Source: Antilocapra americana (lineage: Eukaryota; Chordata; Mammalia; Artiodactyla; Antilocapridae). Taken from it: 64,000 nucleotides of DNA. The notes under the pieces were generated by a model. That model had not been told where the DNA came from, searched no databases, and was given only the letters and a program-made list of their open reading frames with translations. The stretch covers positions 4,891,433 through 4,955,432 of the forward strand of contig ML660774.1 of NCBI GenBank assembly GCA_007570785.1, written 5' to 3'. Every line of letters starts with the position of its first letter. Position 1 is the stretch's first letter. A program made the translations under genes and the position numbers. Below, one piece after another: positions 11,135 to 22,489 of this stretch.

Positions 11135-11403
11135 ATTCAGTTCAGTCGCTCAGTTGTGTTCAACTCTTTACAACCCCATGGACTGCAGCATGCCAGGCCT
11201 GCCTGTCCATCACCAGCTCCCAGAGCTTGCTCAAACTCCTGTCTGAGTCAGTGATGCCTTCCTACCATCTCATCCTCTGTCATCCTCTTCTCCTCCCGCC
11301 TTCCATCTTTCCCAGCATCAGGGTCTTTTCCATGAGTCAGTTCTTCGCATTAGGTGGCCAAAGTATTGGAGCTTCAGCATCAGTCCTTCCATAAATATTC
11401 AGG
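11135..11403 (-). mobile_element. BovB LINE 3' end, 5'-truncated
   Basis: Antisense BovB tail beginning ttcagtcgctcag, then the 3' coding end (tcctctgtcatcctcttctc, agcatcagggtcttttccat, aaagtattggagcttcagca). It is flanked by aatataag (11127-11134) and aatagaag (11404-11411), a 7-of-8 matching target duplication. Only the last ~270 bp were inserted. Confidence 0.9.
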
Positions 11404-11411
11404 AATAGAAG

Positions 11412-12170
11412 GTTAGCAGGAGATTATACTGAAGAAAGAAGAAGGGTCAATATGGAAGAGAATTTGTGAATGCCATGGCATGAAGTTTAGACCCTTTTCT
11501 CTCTGAAATGAAAGCTTGTTGAAATTTTGTCCACAAGTTCTGAACTTTCATTGTAATGCACCCTGCTAAGGGTTTATATTCATTCAGTGGGCTATTCAGC
11601 CTTATTCAATAAGGGTGCTTAGAAATTTTATTGAATTATTTTATTGAGATGGCTGAAAGGCAATTATCCATGATTTCTCAGAGCCTAGACCTGCCCAAAG
11701 GCATTTCTGATCAGTAAATAGTCTTGGAAACTAGTAACAATATATCTTTCTAGAGAGATTTAGAGACATGCTTCCCCAAATATGTACCAGGGTAGTAAAG
11801 ATAAAGACTTCTACTTCTTCCTGGAGGTATTCGCTGCTGTTTCAGGATAATGCATAATCTCTGTCTTTCTGGAGGGGAGTAAGAGCAGATGCGTCAGAGT
11901 TCTAAAATTTAGGATCCCTTTTCAGTGATGCACCATAATACACACAGGTAAACTCCAGTCCTCACCGTGTTACCCTGTGGAGACCGGCATTGGGAGCCAA
12001 CACAGGAAGTTGTTCCAGCAGCTGTTTTGTTATGAGTAATAAATGGTTTGTATCTCTGAAGCAAGGGGTACTGTCTTCTGTAACATGTGTTTATAAATCT
12101 CTGGTAGGCTAACTTATTAGCTTATGGTAGACTGAAATCTCAAACCCTTCACAGTTCTTGACTTAATAAC
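11412..12170. other. Unassigned intergenic sequence
   Basis: Nothing recognised. Base composition is slightly more balanced than its neighbours near 11820-12010. Confidence 0.35.
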
Positions 12171-12174
12171 AATT

Positions 12175-13005
12175 CCTTTTAGTCCATTTTCCTTTTTTTT
12201 TTTCCTTTCTATGGATTATACCTCCTTAGCCAGTTCTCTAATATTTTATTGTGTAATTCCCATATCAGATCATCTCAAATTTATTTTTCAATATTCTATT
12301 GAGTTTTTAATTTCCATAGTCATGTTCTTAATTTCCAAAAGCTCTTGGTTTTCTAAATGTACCTTATTTTAGTAAACATCCCATTTTTGTTTCCATGGAT
12401 GAAATATCTTCTATCTATGAGAAAATTAAAATATTTTAAAGTTTTCTTCTTCCTGCACAGTGACTGTTTGATTTTGTGTTTGGGGTTATTTGTTTTGATC
12501 TCCATTGTTTATGCTAAAAGCCTCTTTAGATTTCTAGTCATCTTTGGCTGATTTTTCATATTTAAAAGTTGGAGACAAAAATGCTAAATGAAAATTCTAC
12601 TCACTTAGGTAGGCTGTGTTGACTTTGAACTAGACTCTTGGGCCATGTGGCTGCTTTTTTTTGCTATTTGATGTTAAGTAATTTTAGTGTTTCTTCTTGG
12701 GCAAGACAAAATCCTTAGAAAATTTCTCTATTATTCTGGCTGGAGGGTTAAGGTCAGACTGCCAGTTTTCAGTGAGTGGAGGAAAGCACAGAGAGAGGAA
12801 GTCTGAGTGCTCTGTATATATACACATTTCCTTAATTCCTGTTTGGTGAGTAGTAACTCTGCCTATCTCCTGTGTCAGGTCAGACCCCTGGACAGTCTGT
12901 GTTTTACTCTAGAGAGAACAAACTTCCAGACTGGGGCCCTAATGCAGGAGAAACTAGGATTGCTTCACAATTTTCTCAACTGTCAGCTTAGGTTTTAGCA
13001 TCCCT
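12175..13005 (-). mobile_element. Old L1 5'-UTR-like sequence, antisense
   Basis: The text gttcttaatttccaaaagct ... cttggttttctaaatgtacc ... aagttttcttcttcctgcac resembles the antisense 5'-UTR of old L1M-type elements. Similarity fades after about 12640. Assignment is from memory. Confidence 0.5.
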
Positions 13006-13587
13006 TGGGCTATTAAATGTTACCACTCATCCTTTGCTTTTTAGGCTCCAAAATTATTTTGTTATTCTCTCCCCTCTCAAGCTTCCTATTTTTGTAGCTT
13101 TATGATGTAAATATGTTTTTAATGATATTTTAAGGTGTATCAAGAGGAAAATTGTTAAATACATGCATGTAAATTGCCATCTTTCCCTGAAAAAAAAAAG
13201 CCTTATTTCTTGGATTTTTTACATTTAACTTGTTAACCATTTGAAGTTGCAAAATAGGAATCTAGCATTAGTTCCCTCCCCCCCAAATAGCCAGATTTTT
13301 TAAACCATTTTTAAGTGTTTAAGTCCTTTAACTTATGATGGCTTGTAATTATTAAAGGATAAGGTCTAGTTCAAGACTGTTTCTTGTGTTTCATTCATCA
13401 AATCATTCAATTTTAATATCATATTAAATATTACAATATTATTTAATATTAATAAATACAATATTAAAAATTACAATATTATTTTAGTGGTAATACTTCT
13501 AGGGAAAAGCTTAATATCTTGAAAGTCAAGTCTAAAGGGAAGTGCTGCAATTGTTTTTATTCATCTCTCAAAAACTCAGAGTGAATA
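13006..13587. other. Unassigned AT-rich sequence with a 40-bp spaced duplication
   Basis: Nothing gene-like. The 14-mer ttacaatattattt recurs at 13431-13444 and 13471-13484 in AT-rich low-complexity DNA. Confidence 0.4.
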
Positions 13588-14020
13588 AACCTAGAGCTAC
13601 TATACAGAATGAAGTAAGTCAGAAAGAGAAAAACAATTATCCTATGTTAATGCATATATATATGGAATCAAGAAAGATGGTACAGATGAACCTATTTGCA
13701 GGGCAGCAATGGAGACAGACATAGAGAACAGATTTTTAACATGGGCAGTAGAGAGGAAGGAGAGCATGGGACGAATGGAGAGAGTAGTATGGAAATATAT
13801 ACACTACCATATGTAAAATACTTAGATAATGGGACTTTGCTGTATGAATAAGGGAATTCAAACTGGGGTTCTGTACCAACATAGAGGAGTGGGAGGTGGG
13901 AGGGAGGTTCAAGAGGAAGGGAATGTATGTATACCTATGGCTGATTCATGTTGATGTATGGCAGAAACCAACAATATTGTAAAGCAATTATCCTTCAACT
14001 AAAATAAACAAATTGAAGAA
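13588..14020 (+). mobile_element. Ruminant L1 3'-UTR (L1_BT-like)
   Basis: Clear L1 3' end of the ruminant type: gaatgaagtaagtcagaaag, gatggtacagatgaacctat, ggaggtgggagggaggttca, gctgattcatgttgatgtat and the terminal gtaaagcaattatccttcaa. It is 5'-truncated inside the 3'-UTR, so no ORF1 or ORF2 is present. Confidence 0.9.
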
Positions 14021-14335
14021 AAGATACTCAGTAGTGTCAAAATGTTAACAAAAGCAAGAAAGACCTGATAATGATGAGAGAATGAGAAGAATTAAAATTT
14101 TTAAGATTTATTCATTTCTAATAAAACTGTTAATTCATCCAAATTATTATATGAAAACATATTTTGTAAAACTACAAAACATTATTTTAAAGTCCTAGAA
14201 TGCATTTACTCATTCAAAACTTTAAAATACATATTTTTTAACTGTCTAAGCTAAAAAAGTTGGCTAGGTAAGTGAAATGAGTAGAAAAATACCATTTTCT
14301 TTTTCACAGTATAGGTGTAACAGTTTTATATATAA
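14021..14335. other. Unassigned AT-rich sequence
   Basis: Nothing recognised between the L1 3' end and a MIR relic. Confidence 0.3.
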
Positions 14336-14552
14336 TGAATGTCTGCTGTTCTGGGTCCTATAATGGATGTTTTACATGCAATTTTTACATCTATTCTTTA
14401 TACTAACACTGAAGGTGTATTATGCAAATTTTCAGGGATATAGAAACTGTGGCTCAGAGAAGTTAAGTAACTTGCATAAATTCACATGGGCAAGAAATAT
14501 TGCACAGAATGTCAAGTCCATGTTATTCTAATCTCCCAAGTATAAGGAAAAA
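14336..14552 (-). repeat. MIR, antisense
   Basis: The core gatatagaaactgtggctca gagaagttaagtaacttgca matches antisense MIR ('gatgaggaaactgaggc... agttaagtaacttgcc'). Upstream, tctattctttatactaacac fits its 3' half. Confidence 0.75.
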
Positions 14553-15400
14553 TGTTGAGGAAAATGATTTGATGTTTTTATAATATATAATATAATGCTG
14601 TCTAATTCACATAATCTAATTGAGACCATGTGTTTCTTTAGCCTGGGTAGAAAGTGGCATTTAGAATACCAGAGAGAGAAAATACTTAGCATATTTCATT
14701 AATTAAGTCAGATTTAATAGATTATGTTCAAGTAAGAGTATTTGAGAACTGAGAATATTAAATCTACTAGTGCATTTCTAAGTCAATTTGAGGCTTCCTT
14801 TTCTGGTTCCCAAACTTTTAAGTATTAAGAACAAATTTAAAATCATATATGCCTATGTGCTAATTACACTGGGACTCAGCTAATAAGTATCAACTAACAA
14901 CACAGATTTGATAATTAGTCCTAATTTTAACTTGGGAATCAATCAAAAATCTGCCATGCCTTAATTTGGTAGGTGACACATGGTTTGATCTTATAAAACC
15001 TAGAAAATAAGATAGCCACTGAGTAAATGTCAGACGTGTTTTTTTTAATTGCTTATAGATTTTCCAAGCAAAATCAGATCAGTCCGATATGATTAACTAT
15101 ATAATGTAGCTCAAGTTTGTAGTCATCATGTCCCAGCCTTTTAAAAATTTTATGAATAGAAACAGTTGAAAGAAAGTGCTATTCAATCCAAAAGAAAATT
15201 ACTATTCTCATCTGATATGTATGTCATTTAGTTGTATCTAAATTGAATGGCAAAATGAAAATATTAGAATTGTTACTACTATTATTATTAGGTTGTATGG
15301 CTTCTAGATTAGTAAAAATATTTTCTACAGGTAAGATATATTATGATAATATATTATTTCCTTAAGCATAATAAGCACTGTTTTATAATTTAATAAATGT
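14553..15400. other. Unassigned AT-rich intergenic sequence
   Basis: No gene or repeat recognised. Confidence 0.3.
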
Positions 15401-15404
15401 GAAT

Positions 15405-15540
15405 TTACTCATTCACTGTTACAATCAACATATATTTATGTTACTCAAGGTACATGCAAAACACTGTGAGTATTATAAAATAAATCAGACAGAAATCCTT
15501 CACTGAGGAACCACACATTTTAGTAGAGCACAAGGTATAC
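15405..15540 (-). repeat. L2 3'-end relic, antisense
   Basis: The text tactcattcactgttacaat ... cagacagaaatccttcactg aggaaccacacattttagta follows the antisense L2 order 'ttcattcaacaa... caaaatccctgccctcatggagcttacattctagt'. It is diverged. Confidence 0.45.
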
Positions 15541-18500
15541 ATATAATGATAATGCATCCTGGAGAGCCCCTATATACTGATACAATTTTGTGAGTATTTA
15601 GATAAAGGATAAATTATTTCTAGTTGAAAAATTCAAAATATTATTTGTGGCATTTGGTCTGGGCCACAAAAGATAGTCAGGAGCTGTAGACACTGGCTGA
15701 ACAATGAAAGGAGAGTTACAAATAGCAAATCAAACTATGCTTCCACAGTTAGCATAAGTTATGATGGCTATTCCTCCCTCCTCTGGTCTTTCCTATGAAG
15801 AAAAGTGAAAGAAAGAAGCAAGCCCAAGAGGGTGTTATTTTTCATCCGTGTAGTCTGAGCAGTCACTGCTGTGTCCACCTCTCACAACTGGCAAGAGTGG
15901 AAAAGCCAGGTTCCGGAGATGACTACTCACATTCCGTCAGCCTGAATGTAAATACATGGCCACGCTATCTGCAGGAGAGGCTGGAGCACTCATTTTTAGC
16001 TACATTGCCAGGTCCCCAGAAAGAAGAAAAAATAGATTTGGAGGCATTTGAGGGGGTGGGAAACAAGGAATCTGCCACAATAGATTTCTGTTGCTTTGTT
16101 TTTATACATTTTACTATTGAATAGTTTTTCTACCTTTATATCTTAATATGCTGCAAATCTTATAAGCTTTGGAACATACATAGTGCATTTTTAAGAGACT
16201 TTAGTATAACTTGTACATGTGGTTAGTTCAACTCCCAAAATTAAGTTGTAACACTCACACTCTGTGTGTTTAACAAGATAAAATCTGTGATCCTCATAGT
16301 ATTTATTGAATGTTCCTAAGCAACAGTTTTCAGGATACAAAATGGGCCTTTCTGAGAAAAGTATAAAGATTATAAAAGCCTTGTCCTGGATTATGAGTTG
16401 TAGACCACCCAGATAAAAGTATGAATTCTCCATACATTATGACTATTTAAGTTTGAACAAATAATCTATGTCAGAATCACAACTTAAAAGTCTACTGCTT
16501 CTTTACTCAGATTATATCCATTTTGTGATAGTGGCAAAAAAGAACCCCTATGAGACATGTTTAAAGAAAATTAAAAAAACAGGACAAAGAAATACTTTTA
16601 AAGGTCTGTATTAAGAAATAGATAAATAATGCTATTTTAAGGGGTCCCTGCTAAATTTTAGTATCAATGGAAGTTCCTTTTCATGCAGGAGTAAGCATTT
16701 TTAATAAATGAGTATGTTTTATGAAGTTTAATACAGTAAGTATTGGTTGTATGCCTACATGATGCAAGATACTGGGTGGTTTTAATTTAACATGTTCTAA
16801 TTTAATATTTTCGTTACATGGACTTGATTTTCTAAGAGAAGCTGATTAAAAGGAACTATTTGCTCAATCTTCCTTACTGAGCCTGTGTATATAAAATACA
16901 ATAAAGTAATACTCCTGCAGTCTACTGTATTATATATCAACAAAGTAAAGAGACAAATGAACATTATTATGAATAAACTTTACACGGAAAATTATTGTTC
17001 CAATGTTTTTAACTCCCTAGGCACCAGAGTGTGTTCTATAACTTCAGGGAGCATGTAAGATTAATGGCATATGTCCAGACTGTATTTTATTTATATATCA
17101 ATCTGTAACTTACATAAAAACCTCAAGGCAGAAGGGGTCTAAAATTACATGGGAAAGGAAAAAGAATGTGAGCTCAAGGAAAAAAAAAAAACCCTCTCTG
17201 CATATATTTTGCTTATTAAGCACAGAATTATTGGGCTTCTTGGGTCCTCCAATTTGCTGTAATTATAATCTTAGGATGGAAACCCAAGAACAGTGACAAC
17301 TGAGAATTGATTGTACGAATGAGGACCAAAGTATAGTTGAGACGTTTGTCAAGAGAGAAGTCCACCAACAGACCCTGGAAAGAAATGACTGTGAAACTTA
17401 GAAATGCAAGAAGCACAGCAAGAAAAGCACAACAGAGTATTCTGAAGCCATTTCATGAAACGACCATCTCACCCATTTCTGTACATCTAAAGGCATCTCT
17501 CTCTCCATTTAACTCAGATTATTTTTATTTCCTGTGACAGTTTCTTAATTTCTAGAGGTATGGGAATGCCTTTATTTTTTCCTAAGATTCTAAACAAAAA
17601 AGATAAAAGCATGATGATTCTTAAAGTGCTAAACAGCATAAGTTTGAAAATTCACGTGCTCAGAATACCTTTTCATAAATCAGGTAGTCTGTAAGTGCAT
17701 CTGTTATATTTATACTGATAGCGATTATATTTCCAGTAAAAAGAGCTTTCCATTTGAGAATGATGTAACATTTACGTTTGTACTGTTGATATGTCAGTTT
17801 CAATTAATAGAAAATTAGATAGCAAATCAAGAAAAGAGGGGCAAAAATAATGGAATGAATCTCTGTTTCAGTGAGACAGAAGCTTCCTTTGAGGTGAGGA
17901 TGAGGTGGGGGTGTAGTGAGGAGATGAGCGCAGTGATTAATTGGCTCAAAAGTAAAACAATGCATAGAGCATCTTAAGAACCACCAAATCACTTTCCAAC
18001 CATTTGCAGACAATTGTATAGACGCTAATTTATTTCCAGGAGATAATTTATGTATATTAGCGAAATTAAAAAGTCAGCAAAGACACATTGTTGCTTTATC
18101 CATTATTTACTGAGGAGGAAATGAAGGAGGAGAATGGACACAGATTACAACTGCCTAACCCTTTCAAGAGTTTTCTGAAGTATTGTGATTTTATATGGCC
18201 TGAAAACACAGGAGAAAACTAGGACCTGTGTTTTCATCCTTGGACCCCTGGAATTGAAATCGGTGTCTCAGCAATTTCTTCCAGTTATTACCACAGAATG
18301 AAGATGGAGATTTATTTTTCTTTGACTTTTGAAGACAGATGAATGTTGGAAAATGAAAATAGGTAGAAATGAATAATTAAGTCCCACGTTCTCAAGTCTA
18401 TGTATATTAAAATGGGACCTTAAAGTGAAGTTATTTTCCAAAACCTCTATAATCATTTTAGGCTGTATCTTTGAAACACCTGGAAAATTTCCATATCTTT

Positions 18501-19395
18501 ATCATCCCAGCTGTTGCTTAACTCTGTTGACTAGTATCATTTTGTCAAGAAAAGGATGACTGAATTCACAGAATCTCAAGGAAAGTGACTAATTCATGCA
18601 TACTCATGCTTTCCTGTTTTAGCTTTTGATAAAACTTGAGCACTCTGAGGTCTGTGGGTTAAGCATCAGCACTATCCCCAGATGACCATTTGCTCTCGTG
18701 GTCATCTCTAGGAATTATTGAGATGTTATCAGCGCTGTACTAGTGTGCAGAAGGCAGGAAAATACTTAAGTCTCTGAGAATGTAATGGGTAGGGAAGGAG
18801 AGGCTCCAGAGATGAGATCAAAGCAACTGTATCTTACTGTTTCTGCCACTTAGAGTCCCTGAGATAGTTATATTGTTGAGTATTCGCTTTCCATTCTTTG
18901 TTTTTCAGAACCTTTTGGATTGTACTTGAATAATTATTCAAGACACCCTACCATGAAATTCTGGCATTATGCATTTAAAAAATGCAAAATCTATTAAATA
19001 CTAATATGCTGTGACTCAGATCTCTGGAAGAAAAAGTTCTTTGTTTGCGGCTTGGAACCTGCCATTCTATTTTATTATTGCAGAAGTTCCCAGTAGGCAT
19101 ATTCACCCAGATTTAATTATTAAGCCATAAACGTATCTTTGAAAATTCCCCTTTATACTGAATGCCTAGAAGTAATGTAGAATTGCTTTTTTCAATCATC
19201 TTATGTGGTGAGTCAGACTTCAACAGAGTATTTTTTTTTTTCAAATGTTTTTGGAAAGTGAGAAATCACCGAATTGATAATAGTATTAGTATATATGGTA
19301 CATAAAATAGATAAATGTAGACACTGATGGATAAATGTTTTGAAGTGTTAGGTAACTATTTTTGTATAAAATGTTTACCTAATATTAATATATTT
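15541..19395. other. Unassigned intergenic sequence
   Basis: No supported gene. A 109-codon plus-strand ORF at 15795-16124 in slightly GC-richer sequence has no recognisable domain and its ATG context decides nothing. A MIR/L2-like trace occurs near 16738-16790. 17170-17470 is repeat-poor but not coding in any sustained frame. Confidence 0.35.
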
Positions 19396-19431
<36 letters not shown>

Positions 19432-19445
19432 TGTATATATATATA
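19396..19445. repeat. 50-bp alternating purine-pyrimidine tract
   Basis: A (TA), (CA)n, CGTGTG, (TA)n series in which purine and pyrimidine alternate at every base for 50 bp. The CA-rich and GT-rich parts meet at acacgtgt. It is a polymorphic microsatellite candidate with Z-DNA and cruciform potential. Confidence 0.95.
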
Positions 19446-19449
19446 AAAG

Positions 19450-19562
19450 CTTAATGAAGGCAGCATCTTCATCTGTTTTGCTCATTATTCTGTCCCCAGG
19501 ACACAGTGACCCAGCACTTGGCACTTATCTGGGAATTCAATAAAAATGTACTGAATAAACAC
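19450..19562 (+). repeat. L2 3' end
   Basis: The text aatgaaggcagcatcttcat ctgttttgctcattattctg tccccaggacacagtgaccc followed by gggaattcaataaaaatgta is a good L2 3'-end match. It lies a few bases after the dinucleotide tract. Confidence 0.7.
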
Positions 19563-22282
19563 AAATATGAAAGAACAAGTCATGTCTTATTTACACCCCA
19601 CATAACTATATACATACATGTCTTGGTACTAACAATGGGAATTGGAAGATATTTACTTGGCATTAAACATATCCATGCAAATATACAGACATAAGTATGC
19701 ATTTATATTCAATTACAGATGTTGTTTTGTCTTTTGTCAACTGCAGGAGATCCATTTTCAAGATGATTCATATTTTATATGAAAGTATAACTAGTGAAAT
19801 ATGACCCTAAGTCTCAGGAGTTTTTAGACTACTGAAAAAAGTATTATTTTTCTCCTTGCATTGAGTTATTAACAATATAAGAATAGGGCTAAAAGTCTTA
19901 TAGAGTAGAATGGATTATAGAATGGCAAAAAAAAATCTCTTTAAAATATCTTGTGTATAGTATCTATAGGAATTTTAAGGAAATGATCTGATAAAAGTGA
20001 AGCTTTCCAAATATCATGACATTTACAAGATTATTTGGAAATGCTGAATATTTTTTAAATATTGAAAAGTTTTCCACTCTCAGTCTTCCTTAAAAGAAAA
20101 TCCGTTGCATTAATAAAGATGCAATTAACAGATTTGAATAGTATATTCTAATATGCCCACACATAGAATCTACATGAAAATACAAAACGCAGAGTAAATG
20201 AGAAAACATTTAAGACAAATAACTATAAATTTCCCTTACTGTTTCCACCACTATAACATTACTTCTAAAGTGTTTGAATAGTTTCACTAATTGCAATGTT
20301 TTTATTATGAAGAATTGATCTTTAATTCAGAAATTACATTAGAACATGTTTGCAATTAAGTACATTGTTGCCTCCCACTATTGTTGTTAAACTTGAAGAA
20401 GAATTACATGAAAAAAATTTGGTCACTGAGATATTCAAGTACAAGTAGATAATAGTTGACATCACTAATATAACCTAGTGCCCATAAAACCTGAGGACAA
20501 TTCAGATGTCAAGAAAGTAGCTACAAACTAATCATTTTTCCTCAGTCAGAATTGGGAAAAGATTTTAAAAATATGAAATTTACTATAATCTTGACATCAG
20601 TACTGGGCTAAATCATCATTTATTTATTATTCTGTCTTATGAACATATTAAAGTGGAACACCTCTAGGCTCATGTACAAAATATTTCAGCGTTAAACTAA
20701 ATAATAAAATGTCAAAGATAAAAGACTGATAACCCACCCAGAAATCTCTCTTCTGTGTCTTAGAGGGAAAAAAAGAAAATCTGTCTAAATAAGTAGACTG
20801 CAGATACTTTCAGTCCTATTTCCCAAACCTACACATTCTAAGACACTAGACTTGGTTTGTCTTTTCTTGGCATTACTAAATTAAATTAATATCTGTAAAG
20901 TTTTCTGTATTAAATCTCATTAACAGAAATATGAAATCTCTAATCATCTCACAATGGTGAATCTCAGTTAAAATAGAATCAAAGTTAGTATTTTTGTCAT
21001 TTCAAGGCTGCTGGAAGTTCTAGTTTATAATGCTAATGATACACGTGTATTTGAATCCAATGTTCTATTTTAATGTCTTTTTTTTCTCACAGATATTTAA
21101 AAAGGAATTTTTATTCCTTCTAATATAATTTCTCAAAAAGAGTAGAGGAGGTCAGACAATAATCCTGCTCTTTCACACTTAATCACCAGTAATAAGACAA
21201 CACAGAACTGGGTCATTTTATCTACAGCTTCATTATAGTTTGCCTTTGGATACAAGTCCCACGAGTATAGAAAATGTGGTGAATTAATAAATGCTAGTTT
21301 GACTGATTTCACTGAAAGAATTAGCTAAACGTTCAAAAGAATTTACTGGTCCACTTGGTAAAAACTGCTCTCTGAGTAAGTGCATTCTAAGTCTTTGTTT
21401 CCTCAGCCACATATCTTAATGCGAGTACAGACACTCAAATACCATTTAAAAAACAATAATAACAACCCCAACTATGCTACCCTTAAATGATGAATAAATG
21501 AAAACCTGGTCTGGAGTCATCATACACTGAGAATCTTTTAGAAATGATGGTATTTCCTATAGTAGGGGCAGGGCAGAAGATGAACCCTGGTCTTCCACCA
21601 GTTGCCATTCTCCAGATACAGACTAAAGGTTTCTCCCCTGGAGTTCCATGGATGCCACATCAGAGCAAATCCCAAAGCCTAGCCAGTTGTCATTCGAACT
21701 GGCCTTGTGCTTTAGCAAATTCAAAAGGTCCTATTAAGTTGAGAAAATGTTGTATAAAAATAACAAAGAAATTTTCATTCGGGAAAAGACTTATTTTTAC
21801 CCCCTGAATCCTAAAACTGGGTTCTCTACTAATTAAGCAGTGAAAAAAAAAATCATACCTTTGTCTAAAGGCCCCCAAGTTGACTAACTGGTTTGAAAGC
21901 TATCCCTTCTGTCATGTTCTTAATTTAAAAACATGGCCAAAAGGAATTGACAGGAAATGTTTAACAGTAGCCTTTGACAGGCTTCAGATCCTCAAACTTC
22001 TTCAGAAAAAAAAAGAGCTGACAACCCGTGGGGAAGCACACCACAATGTTTTCCTCCTTGGAAAACAACTGCACTGAATGTTTGTTTTTACCCTGCTCTG
22101 CCGTCAGTCTATCATAAAGAAATTGTAGACATTGTTTGGAAAACAGAGATTCCTGCGGTCTGAGATCTGTTGACAATCATAGAACAGAAAACTGTATGTG
22201 TGAGTATTACATTGTAGATATCCTCAAGTATAGGGTGTCCAAGAGGTCATTTGATTTGATAATATACCCTGGCTTGTGCCTA
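19563..22282. other. Unassigned intergenic sequence
   Basis: No repeat recognised over about 2.7 kb and no supported gene. The 82-87-codon ORFs near 21544 lack signatures. Confidence 0.35.
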
Positions 22283-22489
22283 TGTGCTCAGTTGCTAGGT
22301 CAAGTCTGACTCTTCATGACCCCATGGACTGTAATCCACCAGGCTCTTCTGTCCATGGGATTATCCAGGCAAGAATACTAGAGTGGGGTGCCATTTCCTT
22401 TTTCAGGGGATCCTCACAACCCAGGGACAGAACCAGAGTCTCCTGCATTAACAGGCAGACTCTATCACTGAGCCAACCTGGCAAGTCCC
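22283..22489 (-). mobile_element. Bov-tA SINE, antisense
   Basis: Antisense Bov-tA: tgtgctcagttgctaggtca, body ccaggcaagaatactagagt, head ctatcactgagccaacctgg. Confidence 0.9.

Noticed and set aside
15795..16124. 109-codon plus-strand ORF as a small gene
   Set aside because: No domain, signal peptide, codon bias or neighbouring exon signals; length is within chance for 64 kb.
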